Shown piece after piece: positions 9,173-17,966 of a stretch of DNA of 64,000 nucleotides. Position numbers and translations under genes: made by a program. Each line of letters begins with the position of its first letter. Within the stretch, counting starts at the first letter, position 1. The notes beneath the pieces were generated by a model. The model was not told the DNA's origin. It did no database searches and saw only the letters and a list, made by a program, of their open reading frames with translations. Source of the DNA: JL08 sp963765555 (lineage in GTDB: Bacteria > Pseudomonadota > Alphaproteobacteria > Rhodobacterales > Rhodobacteraceae); assembly GCA_963765555.1 (NCBI GenBank), contig CAVXWX010000004.1, positions 248,001 to 312,000 on the forward strand. The letters run 5' to 3'.

Positions 9173-10611
9173 TGCGGGTTCATCCAGTTCTGAGAGCGGT
9201 TGTTGCGCCAGAGTGTTTCCGGTTCGGAAAGCAAATGTGACAGGCCAGCATCCTTGATTGCACGGGCCGCGGTGCTTGCCGCATCGTCCAGAACCGTGTC
9301 GGTATCCAGTGTTTGCGAAATCCGACCACGCAATACGATCTGGCCATCCACAATTACACTGTCGACATCGGCCGCCGTGGCAAAATGGGTCAGCTTGTGC
9401 AGCGGCATATTCGGTGGATAAAGATGAGGCTTGCGCAGGTCGACAAGAACAACGTCAGCTTTCTTGCCAATTTCGAGTGATCCAATTTCGTCAGCAAGGC
9501 CAAGCGCACGGGCTGCATCGATCGTCGCCATTTCCAGTACCTTGCCTGGTGGCATCCATGACGGATCGGCAAAATGTCTGCGATGGTAATGCATGCATTG
9601 GGCCATATGGCGGAACATGTCATACCCGCGATCCGGCGCTGCCGCATCAGACCCCAACGCGACGGTGACGCCTTCACCAATCAGTTCAGGTACCGGACAG
9701 CGGCCCAGAATGGACATGATGGCGCTGGGATTATGAACGATGCTTGCGCCACTGCGTTTGACAGCATCGATGTCTTCTTGGGTCAGGTCCACCGAATGTG
9801 ACAGAAGCGCATGCGGCCCCAACACGCCAAACTGTTCTGTAAAGGCAATCGTGCCGTCGCGATGTCCGTCTTGGGTGAACAGCACGCCGCGACGCGTACA
9901 AAGGTCGCCAACAGCTTCGGACATGCGGCGGATTTCGGGTTCGGGCACAGTTTCACGATCATTGCGACCGTAGACCGGCATGATGACACACAGGCCGGTC
10001 CGCGCGCCAAGGACATCATTGCGGCGCGCGATCAGGTCTTCGCTGACTTCCATCTGTCGGTCAAAGTGAACCTGCTTATCGGTACCATCCAGCCCGCGGT
10101 AGGTGCGCGGAAAGGGGGGGCGGCCCGGGCCGACGGCCAAAACCGTTCGCAACCCGCTTTCGCGCGTAACATCGCAATGGGCATCGCCAAACGCGGGATC
10201 ATCGGTGCGGTAGATATCCGCGCCGCCGCCCAGCAGGGTCAGGCAGGTCGTAACACCCGACATCAGCCGCTCCAACTGGGCTAGCCGCGCTTCGGCCTGC
10301 CAGAATGACAGATCGGAATGGCGCGCATAAATTGTTTCGCAAGCTGCGAACCAGGCATCGCCATCGCCTGCGCCCAGCGACCTGATCAACCCGTGACCGG
10401 CATGGGAATGGCTGTCAATAAGGCCGGGGATCACCGCCATACCGTGCGCGTCGATAACCTGTTTTGCAGTCTGCGCCAAAGGCGCCAGATCGGTATTGCT
10501 GCCAATTTCCGTGATGCGGTCTTTTGTAATGGCCAGCGCGCCGTTCTCGATCACCCTGCGGTCAGGATCGACAGTGACGATCATTGCATTGCGGATCAGA
10601 ATGTCGGTCAT
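9169..10611 (-). CDS. amidohydrolase family protein (chlorohydrolase/deaminase type)
   Basis: A 480-residue metal-dependent hydrolase of the AtzA/TrzN/guanine-deaminase branch. An N-terminal beta-sandwich (about 1-60) is followed by the metal motif PGLIDSHSHAGHG. Later come the His strand ALLSHSVDLT, the second-shell HNPSAIMS and catalytic Asp in GSDAAAPDRGYD, and a C-terminal GKKADVVLVDL typical of cyclic amidohydrolases. Such enzymes deaminate or dechlorinate N-heterocycles such as triazines and purines, or cleave related amides. It overlaps its neighbours by four bases on each side and belongs to the ABC importer operon. The substrate is unknown, and the three amidohydrolases here are not close copies of each other. 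Confidence 0.85.
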   Translation of the reverse strand: MTDILIRNAMIVTVDPDRRVIENGALAITKDRITEIGSNTDLAPLAQTAKQVIDAHGMAVIPGLIDSHSHAGHGLIRSLGAGDGDAWFAACETIYARHSDLSFWQAEARLAQLERLMSGVTTCLTLLGGGADIYRTDDPAFGDAHCDVTRESGLRTVLAVGPGRPPFPRTYRGLDGTDKQVHFDRQMEVSEDLIARRNDVLGARTGLCVIMPVYGRNDRETVPEPEIRRMSEAVGDLCTRRGVLFTQDGHRDGTIAFTEQFGVLGPHALLSHSVDLTQEDIDAVKRSGASIVHNPSAIMSILGRCPVPELIGEGVTVALGSDAAAPDRGYDMFRHMAQCMHYHRRHFADPSWMPPGKVLEMATIDAARALGLADEIGSLEIGKKADVVLVDLRKPHLYPPNMPLHKLTHFATAADVDSVIVDGQIVLRGRISQTLDTDTVLDDAASTAARAIKDAGLSHLLSEPETLWRNNRSQNWMNPQ

Positions 10612-12095
10612 GATGTGGCCTGTCGTATTGGAAAACTGGGAGCGAAAATCTCTTCAACAGGCGGATGTTCAAAAGTGCGGTCCGGATATTGTGCAACCAT
10701 TCCGTCAAATTGGATCTGCGCCTGTGCACGCATGGCGACAGGATCGCAATCGGGCATGGCGCCGTTCTTCATAACGATACGTCCGTCGATCACGACAGTG
10801 CGCACATCGCGACCCGACCCGTTCAGCAGAATGGTCTGGATCGGGTCGATGACCTGTCCGATCGCGGGATCATCCAGTGCGATCACATTGATATCTGCCC
10901 GTGCACCGGCGACAAGTCGACCAAGGTCATCCCGGCCCAGAGCCTGCGCGCCCCCAAGGGTTGCGGCCGTGTAAAGATCCGCAGCCGAGGTCTTTTCGGC
11001 ATCGCCTGCCAACCGTGCGGTCATAAGACCCATCTGCATGTTCAGGATCATGTCGGGCGGGTGGGTGTCTGTTCCCATGCCGATGACTATGCCGCGGTCG
11101 CGGTAACCGGCAAAGCTTTGCAACATGCTACCGCCCCGCGCCATGACCAGCGGACAATGGGCAAGGGCCGCGCCGCTGTTGGCCAGTATGTCAAGGTCAG
11201 GGGCGGAATGGGAAATTCCGTTGAAACCCGAGATATAGGTCAGGTGCGGCAGGATTGCGCGCGGCGACAGAAACCCAAGATGATCCAGCCATTCCGGCGG
11301 GCTTTTCCCATGCAATCTGAGGACGCTATTGTATTCAAAAGCCGATTGGCAGCAATGAAGGCGGACGGGAACGTCCAGATCGCGCACAGCCTGTGCCGTG
11401 CCGCGCAAAAGGTCGGGCGTGCAGGTTTCGATCCGGTCTGGTGATAGCATTGTGCGGACCAATCCGCCCGCTGTGTTTTCGAACGTTTCGCAAAACCGGC
11501 GTGCTTCTTGCAGACCGGCCAAGCCACGTGGTTCATCAAAGTGAAAGGCGATTTCGCCGGCTTTTTTTACATATGTGTTGCCGCTGCGATATGCGGGGCC
11601 GAGGTAAACGCGCAAGCCCAGATCTGAGGCGGCTTCGGCAGCGCCTTCGAATTCGTCCCATGTTTCGCCCCATGCACGGTAGAACAGGGATGCGATCGGC
11701 AGCGCGGTCGTTATGCCATTCCGGATCAGCCGCGTGAAGGCATAGCGCTTTTGCCACCGCAATTCTTCGGGTGTATACATTTCGCGCGGGCCAGCCTGCA
11801 TGTAGCTTTCCGGCCAGACACGGCCTTTTTTCCACGCGGGCTGATTATCAAGACCCAGGACAGTCGTATCGAGATCGGACAGCGCGTCAAGGTCAACAAA
11901 TCCTGGGCCGATCAGTGCAGCGCCGCAATCGATCCGCTGGTCGACGTTCCCCGGAAAACCATGGCCGACGAATACGATCGCGCCATCTTCGAACACAACT
12001 TCTCCGAAAGGCAGCAGAACATGGCCTCCGTTTTCGTATCCGACAACCCATTCGGCCGTCATCAGGATACGGCCCTTTTCGCGACGGACCTTCAT
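10608..12095 (-). CDS. amidohydrolase family protein with altered first metal motif
   Basis: A 495-residue amidohydrolase superfamily member. The usual HxH motif after PGFVD is replaced: the sequence reads GPGFVDLDALSDLD. The later metal and catalytic positions look intact: VRLHCCQSAFEYN, ILPHLTYI, AHCPLVMARGG and GMGTDTHPPDMILN, then GARADINVIALD. Members of this chlorohydrolase-like subgroup with Asp in place of the first histidines exist, so this may be a subgroup trait rather than a defect, but the substrate is not known. It sits between two other amidohydrolases with four-base overlaps. A later ATG (residue 12) is an alternative start. Confidence 0.8.
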   Translation of the reverse strand: MKVRREKGRILMTAEWVVGYENGGHVLLPFGEVVFEDGAIVFVGHGFPGNVDQRIDCGAALIGPGFVDLDALSDLDTTVLGLDNQPAWKKGRVWPESYMQAGPREMYTPEELRWQKRYAFTRLIRNGITTALPIASLFYRAWGETWDEFEGAAEAASDLGLRVYLGPAYRSGNTYVKKAGEIAFHFDEPRGLAGLQEARRFCETFENTAGGLVRTMLSPDRIETCTPDLLRGTAQAVRDLDVPVRLHCCQSAFEYNSVLRLHGKSPPEWLDHLGFLSPRAILPHLTYISGFNGISHSAPDLDILANSGAALAHCPLVMARGGSMLQSFAGYRDRGIVIGMGTDTHPPDMILNMQMGLMTARLAGDAEKTSAADLYTAATLGGAQALGRDDLGRLVAGARADINVIALDDPAIGQVIDPIQTILLNGSGRDVRTVVIDGRIVMKNGAMPDCDPVAMRAQAQIQFDGMVAQYPDRTFEHPPVEEIFAPSFPIRQATS

Positions 12096-13294
12096 CGCAT
12101 CTTGCTTTGCGTTTGGCCATTCCGGGCGACGATACGCCCACCCTTGAGAACCAACCGGCGTGGTGGATGCGAAACGACCGCGTGGGTTACGCTTTCTGCG
12201 TCAACCAGAACCAGATCGGCCCGACTTCCGTTTGTCAGCCCATAGTCTTTCAGGCCGATCATTTGAGCGCCTCCGTAAGTGCAGCACCAAAGGGCGTGTT
12301 CAACATCCGCATCGGCGCGCAGATTGTTGCGCAGGCCCAATAGCATTGCCCGCTCCAGCATGTCCGCATTGCCATAGGGGCCCCAAGTGTCGCGGATGCC
12401 GTCAGATCCGGCACACAGTGTCACCCCTGCCTCGCGTAAATCCGTGGCCAACGGCACCGGGCGCGATGGCGTTGCGACAGTGGCAATGTGAATGCGTGCC
12501 TCTGCCAATCGCTGAACAAGGGCGCGGGCACGATCACGGTCGGGCATGCCGAGGCAAAACGCGTGGCTGATCGTGACATTCCCCTGCATGGCATGCGACA
12601 AGGTGCGGTCGATGATCATTTCCATGCTGAACGCGCCAAGTTCGCCCGGTTCGTGCAGATGGATATCAATCGGTTTGCCGTGCCGTTCTGCCAGTTCGAA
12701 AACCGCGTCAAGATGCCCTTTGGGGTCGGCGTCTATTCCACAGGGGTCTAACCCGCCCACAACATCGGCGCCAACGGCAAGCGCCTGGTCCATCAGTTCC
12801 AGTGTGCCCGGACGGCTCATCAAACCTGACTGTGGAAAAGCCACAGTTTCAATGTCGATCTGTCCGGCCAACTCATCGGCAGTGCGCAGCACGCCTTCCA
12901 ATCCAGCCAGTTTGACGTCTGTATCAATATCCACATGGCTGCGGATCACGGTTGATCCGTGCCCAAGCGACAGCAGAGCCTGTCGGGTGGATTGCCGGTG
13001 TGGATCAATGTCCCATTCCGCGCGCAACCGGCGTTCGGTATCGATCTTATCACGCAATGACGGGCCGGCTTGATGCATGCGCCACCCCATGCCCCAGAGC
13101 GATTTGTCCAGATGAGTATGAGCTTCGACCAAACCGGGCAGCACTATGGCGCCTGCTCCATCTTCAACGGCTACACCAGGAGCAGGTGACTGCCCTGTCT
13201 CGATACGGGATATGCGCCCGCCTTCGATCGACATATCTGTCTGTTCTGCGCCCCAAGGGCGCACGTTCTTAAGCAACAGGGTTTCATCAGCCAT
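12092..13294 (-). CDS. cytosine deaminase-like amidohydrolase
   Basis: A 400-residue amidohydrolase of the cytosine deaminase (CodA/AtzC-like) group. The diagnostic motif LVEAHTHLDKSLWG gives the HxH pair and the LDK signature. Further ligands are in IRSHVDID, DIHLHEPGE and ISHAFCLGM, and the catalytic aspartate is in CAGSDGIRDTWGPYG. Relatives deaminate cytosine, isoguanine or N-alkylated ring compounds such as creatinine and N-isopropylammelide. In this operon it is paired with two other amidohydrolases and an importer, which points to stepwise hydrolysis of a nitrogen-rich ring. It overlaps the next gene by four bases and the preceding one by eight. Confidence 0.87.
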   Translation of the reverse strand: MADETLLLKNVRPWGAEQTDMSIEGGRISRIETGQSPAPGVAVEDGAGAIVLPGLVEAHTHLDKSLWGMGWRMHQAGPSLRDKIDTERRLRAEWDIDPHRQSTRQALLSLGHGSTVIRSHVDIDTDVKLAGLEGVLRTADELAGQIDIETVAFPQSGLMSRPGTLELMDQALAVGADVVGGLDPCGIDADPKGHLDAVFELAERHGKPIDIHLHEPGELGAFSMEMIIDRTLSHAMQGNVTISHAFCLGMPDRDRARALVQRLAEARIHIATVATPSRPVPLATDLREAGVTLCAGSDGIRDTWGPYGNADMLERAMLLGLRNNLRADADVEHALWCCTYGGAQMIGLKDYGLTNGSRADLVLVDAESVTHAVVSHPPRRLVLKGGRIVARNGQTQSKMR

Positions 13295-13913
13295 TGCATT
13301 CTCCGGTCTTGAGCGTTTTTGTGGCCGTCAGAACGAACTGCCTGTCTGCCACGATGTAATTATCGGCGTGCAAGCGGGCGATGGGTTGATAGACTTCCGG
13401 GCGCACATAACGGCCCTGATCGTCCAGACATGCATCACGGACGTGCATTTGCACAACTTCGCCCAGAACGATTGCTCGGCGGGGATAGTCGATCACCTGG
13501 CTCAAGCGGCATTCCATCGAAGCAGGGGCCTCGGACACGCGCGAGGGTGCGACCTTGAGAGACGCTGCATGGCTTAGACCGGTCAGAGAAACTTCGTCCA
13601 CATCGTCGGGAAACCCTATGCCGCAGTCCACCATCTGTTGCGCAATAGCGAGGTCGCAAAGGCTGACAACAAATTCACCACTGCGCCGGATGTTGCGCAT
13701 GGTCTCTTTCTCGGTTCCGTCAGGTTTGGCCTGAATGCCCAGAATGATAATTGGTGGATCCTGCGAGAAGACGTTGAAAAAGCTCATGGGAGCCGCGTTT
13801 GGGGTGCCGTCTGCGCTGATGGTTGAAACAAGCGCAATGGGTCGCGGTGCAACAAAGCTGCACAGCAGGCGATAGCGATCGTTTGGCGGAAGTTGTTCGA
13901 AATCGAACTCCAT
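13287..13913 (-). CDS. flavin reductase-like FMN-binding split-barrel protein
   Basis: A 208-residue protein with a flavin reductase-like domain: RPIALVSTISADGTPNAAPMSFFNVFSQ-type N-terminal strands (in two pieces RPIALVSTIS and NAAPMSFFNVF) and the GEFVVSLCD block. These form the FMN-binding split barrel. Relatives either supply reduced flavin to a monooxygenase or act alone as flavoproteins. No partner monooxygenase is encoded in the operon. The ATG at 13913 is chosen because it overlaps the stop of the upstream ATPase gene as ATGA; the open frame extends 23 codons further upstream without family similarity. The role in the pathway is unknown, possibly a reductive step on the imported compound. 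Confidence 0.85.
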   Translation of the reverse strand: MEFDFEQLPPNDRYRLLCSFVAPRPIALVSTISADGTPNAAPMSFFNVFSQDPPIIILGIQAKPDGTEKETMRNIRRSGEFVVSLCDLAIAQQMVDCGIGFPDDVDEVSLTGLSHAASLKVAPSRVSEAPASMECRLSQVIDYPRRAIVLGEVVQMHVRDACLDDQGRYVRPEVYQPIARLHADNYIVADRQFVLTATKTLKTGECNG

Positions 13914-14965
13914 CAGGCGATGCCCCTTGCAGGTTCGGGTTTGGTTTGCGTCGTGATGCGCCCTTCCAAAACGGCATGGCATGCCACTTTGGTTTCACCT
14001 GCACGCTTTATCAAAGCGGGCGAGGTTGTACGGCATGTATCGTTTGCCAAGGGACAGCGCGGATTAAAGGAACATCCCGGCGGGGGCGCAATCGGGTTCG
14101 GAACTTCGCCGATCACCGGTACGCGGTCGCGATGGTGCATGGTGATATCCGGCACGGTGTCCATCAGGAGCTGTGTATAGGGATGCTCGGGCGCAGAGAA
14201 AATCTGTTTGGCTGGACCTGCTTCGACCAGACGCCCCAGATACATCACGCCGACATAATCGGACATAAAGTCTACCACAGCGAGATCGTGGCTAATAAAA
14301 AGATAGGTCAATCCCAATTCGTCCTGAAGATCGCGCATCAGATTGAGAATTTGTGATTGGACTGACACGTCCAGCGCTGAAGTCGGCTCATCACATACAA
14401 GAAAATCGGGACGCGATGAAATCGCCCTTGCGATGGAAATCCTCTGACGTTGGCCGCCAGAGAATTCGTGCGGGAATTTTTCGCCATCGCGGGCAGACAA
14501 ACCGACCATTTCCAGCAATCGGCCAACTTCAGCACGTTCTTCAGTACGGTTTTTCGTGATGCCAAAGCTGCGCAGTGGTTCGGCGATGATGTCACGCACG
14601 CGCCAGCGTGGGTTCAAGCTGGCAAAGGGGTCCTGAAAAATCATTTGAATCCGTCGGCGGTAATCGCCGCGATCAGCGGCTCGCTGATTGGTCAGATCGG
14701 CGCCTTCAAACCGGATCGTCCCATCGGTCGGTCTGTGCAGACCGACAACCAGCTTGGCAACGGTTGATTTTCCACAACCACTTTCACCAACAAGACTGAA
14801 CGTTTTGCCACGCGGAATAGCGATGTCCAGCCCGTCAACCGCCCGCAAATGGCGTGTCGGCGCGCGTTCGATAAGCCTGTTCAGAAACGGGGGTGACAGA
14901 TCGAATACCTTGCTGACACCTTTGACTGAAAGCAGGGGCTCGTTTGGCTTTGCGGTCGTAGTCAT
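13913..14965 (-). CDS. peptide/opine-type ABC transporter ATP-binding protein (OppF/DppF-like)
   Basis: A 350-residue ABC ATPase. It has Walker A GESGCGKST, Q-loop IFQDPFASLNPRW, signature FSGGQRQR, Walker B FLVCDEPTSALD and the H-loop in LFISHDLAVV. The C-terminal oligopeptide-ATPase extension ends in PGCSFNPRCPLA with the conserved cysteines. It pairs with the neighbouring DppD-like ATPase to power an importer for small peptides, opines or related nitrogen compounds. The start is placed at the ATG overlapping the upstream stop (ATGA). An open extension of 39 codons upstream lies inside the neighbouring gene and is not believed. Confidence 0.92.
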   Translation of the reverse strand: MTTTAKPNEPLLSVKGVSKVFDLSPPFLNRLIERAPTRHLRAVDGLDIAIPRGKTFSLVGESGCGKSTVAKLVVGLHRPTDGTIRFEGADLTNQRAADRGDYRRRIQMIFQDPFASLNPRWRVRDIIAEPLRSFGITKNRTEERAEVGRLLEMVGLSARDGEKFPHEFSGGQRQRISIARAISSRPDFLVCDEPTSALDVSVQSQILNLMRDLQDELGLTYLFISHDLAVVDFMSDYVGVMYLGRLVEAGPAKQIFSAPEHPYTQLLMDTVPDITMHHRDRVPVIGEVPNPIAPPPGCSFNPRCPLANDTCRTTSPALIKRAGETKVACHAVLEGRITTQTKPEPARGIA

Positions 14966-15945
14966 GCCAGTTCCTCCTGAAAAAGATGGCAGGCAACTTT
15001 CCCGCTTTCGACGGAAAGGGGTGCTGGTCGCTCGCGCCGGCATACGGCCATTGCCTTTGAACAGCGCGGGTGGAACGCACACCCGTCAGGTAGATCTGTC
15101 AGGCGGGGCATAGAGCCCTCAATCTGGGTCAGGCGACGGTCTTTGCCGCCGATGCGCGGAATGGATTGCATCAATCCGGCGGTGTAAGGGTGGTGAGGGT
15201 TTTTGATGACCTTTTCAACGGGTCCGATTTCGACAACGCGCCCGGAATACATAACCGCGACGCGGTCGGCGGTTTCCGCGATAACACCCATGTCATGTGT
15301 AACCAGAATGACTGCGGCACCATGATCCCGGCACATCTTGCGCAACAGATCGAGGATCTGTGCCTGGATCGACACGTCAAGAGCGGTGGTTGGTTCATCC
15401 GCAATGACGAGAGATGGATTGGCACAAAGTGCCAGTGCGATAACCACCCGCTGCCGCATTCCGCCGGAAAACTGATGCGGATATTGATCCACACGCGCAT
15501 CTGGCGCCGGAATGCCGACTTCTTCCAGCAACCCGATTGCGCGCGCCCGTGCCGCGTCACGGCCCAACGGAAGATGCGTTCGTATCGTTTGGACCAGTTG
15601 CTGCCCGACTGTCATAAGAGGATTGAGGCTCGTCAGTGGATCCTGGAAGATCGCGCCAATTTTGCGGCCACGCAAGCGGCGCATTTCTTCCGTGGACAGC
15701 GTGTCGATACGCTGGTCTTCAAAATAGATTTCGCCTCGGTCAATGCGTCCGGGGCGCTCCAGCAACCCGGTGATTGCACTTCCGGTAAGCGATTTACCTG
15801 CGCCACTTTCACCGACCATGCCCAGAATTTCGCCCGGTGCCAGATCAAAAGCGATGCCATCAACTGCGCGAAGCGGCCCGCGACGGGTATCGAAACAGAT
15901 TGCCAGGTCGCGTACGCTAAGCAAGGGGCCTTTAGTCGTTGTCAT
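14962..15945 (-). CDS. peptide/opine-type ABC transporter ATP-binding protein (OppD/DppD-like)
   Basis: A 327-residue ABC ATPase with Walker A GESGAGKSL, Q-loop IFQDPLTSLNPLM, signature FSGGMRQR, Walker B LVIADEPTTALD and H-loop VILVTHDMGV. The oligopeptide-binding C-terminal extension ends GCAFHPRCSKAM. It forms the ATPase heterodimer with the DppF-like protein encoded directly downstream. The spacing to the DppC-like gene upstream is 14 bases and it overlaps the next gene by four, so the whole transporter is one transcript. Confidence 0.92.
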   Translation of the reverse strand: MTTTKGPLLSVRDLAICFDTRRGPLRAVDGIAFDLAPGEILGMVGESGAGKSLTGSAITGLLERPGRIDRGEIYFEDQRIDTLSTEEMRRLRGRKIGAIFQDPLTSLNPLMTVGQQLVQTIRTHLPLGRDAARARAIGLLEEVGIPAPDARVDQYPHQFSGGMRQRVVIALALCANPSLVIADEPTTALDVSIQAQILDLLRKMCRDHGAAVILVTHDMGVIAETADRVAVMYSGRVVEIGPVEKVIKNPHHPYTAGLMQSIPRIGGKDRRLTQIEGSMPRLTDLPDGCAFHPRCSKAMAVCRRERPAPLSVESGKVACHLFQEELA

Positions 15946-15959
15946 GTGTATTGTCCTTT

Positions 15960-16892
15960 TCAGCGCAGTTTCGGGTTCAGCGCGTCGCGCAGCCAGTCAC
16001 CCAGCAGGTTCACCGCCAGCACAAGAACGACCAGCGTCAGCGACGGAAAGATCACAACCCACCACACGCCCGAAAACAGGTATTCGTTACCCACTCGGAT
16101 CAGCGTTCCAAGGGATGGGTTGGTGGGCGGCATACCGACGCCAAGAAAAGAAAGTGTCGCTTCAATCAGGATCGCCATGGCAAGGTTGATGGTGGCAATC
16201 ACGAGAACCGGTCCCATCACATTGGGTAGGATGTGGCTGAACAGTATCGCGACGGGGCGGCGACCGACCAGTTGTGCGGCGTAGACATATTCCCGCGACC
16301 GTTCGACCATGGTGGAACTGCGCACTGTACGTGCATACTGGACCCAGGTCGTGATTGTGATGGCAAAAACCAGAACGATCAGGGCGGCGCTGTCGTGCAT
16401 CTCTCGTGGAAGTGCGCCGCGGGCAATACCGCTGATCAGCAGCGCAACAAGGATTGTCGGAAAGCTGAGCATGACGTCAGCGATACGCATAAAGAACGCA
16501 TCGACCAGACCCCCGAAATAGCCGCTGATCAGTCCGATCACAATGCCGATGACCATCGCCAGGGCCACGCTGACGAAACCGACAAAGAGCGAGATGCGCG
16601 AGCCGTACAGAATGGCAGAAAGCACATCGCGCCCCTGATTGTCAGTGCCCAAAATGAACCTTGGGTCACCGCCTTCAATCCAGAATGGGGGTAATTCGCT
16701 GTCCCAAAGGTTCAATGTTGAGACATCGAAAGGCGTATGTGGCGCGATCCAGGGTGCGAGCAGTGCAGCCAGAACGATCACCAGCGTCACAACCGCGGCG
16801 ATGACCGTGACGTAAGACGTGCGAAAGCTGTAGAACAAATCACTGTCAAGGATCGTTGCAATGCGCGACTGCGGGTAGGATTCCATCGACAT
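15960..16892 (-). CDS. ABC transporter permease (DppC-like)
   Basis: A 310-residue inner-membrane permease of the DppC/OppC type. One N-terminal membrane helix is followed by a periplasmic loop containing LGTDNQGRDVLSAILYGSR, the conserved start of the permease domain. Further helices contain the EAA loop, with the conserved glycine near EAA-like IEATLSFLGVGMPP. The chosen ATG at 16892 has AAGGAGG seven bases upstream. A TTG two codons earlier sits almost on top of that ribosome site and is unlikely. It is translated directly after the DppB-like gene with a tiny overlap region. Confidence 0.9.
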   Translation of the reverse strand: MSMESYPQSRIATILDSDLFYSFRTSYVTVIAAVVTLVIVLAALLAPWIAPHTPFDVSTLNLWDSELPPFWIEGGDPRFILGTDNQGRDVLSAILYGSRISLFVGFVSVALAMVIGIVIGLISGYFGGLVDAFFMRIADVMLSFPTILVALLISGIARGALPREMHDSAALIVLVFAITITTWVQYARTVRSSTMVERSREYVYAAQLVGRRPVAILFSHILPNVMGPVLVIATINLAMAILIEATLSFLGVGMPPTNPSLGTLIRVGNEYLFSGVWWVVIFPSLTLVVLVLAVNLLGDWLRDALNPKLR

Positions 16893-16894
16893 TA

Positions 16895-17860
16895 TCAAGC
16901 CTCCTTCAGGCGCGGATCAATCGCGAAGTAAAGCAGATCGACAATCATGTTGATTGCGACAAAAACCAGCGCGACCATGACCAGATAGGCGGACATGACC
17001 GGGATGTCGGCAAAGCTGACGGCCTGTATGAATAGCAGCCCCATTCCGGGCCACTGAAAAACTGTTTCGGTGATGATGGCGAAGGCGATCATCGAGCCCA
17101 GTTGCAATCCGACGATTGTAATAACAGGCATAAGCGTGTTGCCGAGCGCGTGCCCGAAGTTTACCGCACGGTTGGTCAGTCCGCGTGCGCGGGCAAAGCG
17201 AACGAAGTCCGAGCGCAATACCTCCATCATTTCGGCGCGTACCAGCCGCATAATCAGGGTGACCTGAAACAATCCCAGCATAATGGACGGCAAAACAAGT
17301 GATTTGAGTCCACTTGCTGTCAGAAAGCCGGTGCTCCACCAGCCGATTTGCACGGTATCACCGCGTCCAAATGAGGGCAGCCAGTTAAGCCATACAGAAA
17401 AAACAAGAATAAGCAGGATGCCGGTGACAAAAGTTGGTACCGAAATACCCACAAGAGAAAGCATCTGTAACGTGTTACTGAGAACCCCCTTCGGATTAAG
17501 GGCAGTATAAATGCCCATCGGAACCCCTAGTAACAATGCAAAGACGGCCGCGGCCAAAACCAGTTCGAGCGTTGCGGGCAGACGTTCGGCGATCATGTCT
17601 GCAACCGGACGCTTGTTACGGTAAGAGAGCCCGAAATCTCCCTGAGCGGCACCAGTGACAAAACGGGCAAATTGTACAGGAACGGATTGGTCCAGTCCGA
17701 GTTGTTCCCGCAATTGTAGCCGATCTTCGGACGACGCGCTTTCAGGGAGCATGCTGTTTACCGGATCACCGATGAACCGAAACATTGTGAAAGCGATGAG
17801 TGCGACGGCAAGCATGACCAGTACGGACTGGATCAAGCGCTGCAAGACAAAGGCGATCAT
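16895..17860 (-). CDS. ABC transporter permease (DppB-like)
   Basis: A 321-residue permease of the DppB/OppB type. The N-terminal helix begins IAFVLQRLIQSVLVML, and the conserved cytoplasmic-periplasmic segment GDPVNSMLPESAS and the GLDQSVPVQFARF region follow. The EAA loop lies in ARGLTNRAVNFGHALGN, and the C-terminus has VFQWPGMGLLF, typical of the family. The ATG at 17860 is preceded by CAGGAGA. The frame is open for 29 more codons upstream, across a strong hairpin, and those residues show no family character. It forms the channel with the DppC-like protein. Confidence 0.9.
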   Translation of the reverse strand: MIAFVLQRLIQSVLVMLAVALIAFTMFRFIGDPVNSMLPESASSEDRLQLREQLGLDQSVPVQFARFVTGAAQGDFGLSYRNKRPVADMIAERLPATLELVLAAAVFALLLGVPMGIYTALNPKGVLSNTLQMLSLVGISVPTFVTGILLILVFSVWLNWLPSFGRGDTVQIGWWSTGFLTASGLKSLVLPSIMLGLFQVTLIMRLVRAEMMEVLRSDFVRFARARGLTNRAVNFGHALGNTLMPVITIVGLQLGSMIAFAIITETVFQWPGMGLLFIQAVSFADIPVMSAYLVMVALVFVAINMIVDLLYFAIDPRLKEA

Positions 17861-17914
17861 TATGGTCTCCTGTCCGGCTGGTTTGTGCCGGGTCAATTGC
17901 AATCTGAGGGGAGT

Positions 17915-17945
17915 GCTCCGCGCGCTGGGAGCGTACGCGCGGAGC
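17915..17945 (-). terminator. strong hairpin between binding-protein gene and permease genes
   Basis: A perfect 10-base stem (GCTCCGCGCG / CGCGCGGAGC) encloses an 11-base loop in the gap after the substrate-binding protein stop. There is no T-run, so it is unlikely to be a full terminator. Such hairpins commonly stabilise the upstream message or partly attenuate read-through. That would make the binding protein more abundant than the transporter and enzymes. Confidence 0.65.
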
Positions 17946-17966
17946 AAGTTGGTCAGCGGGTCGAGT

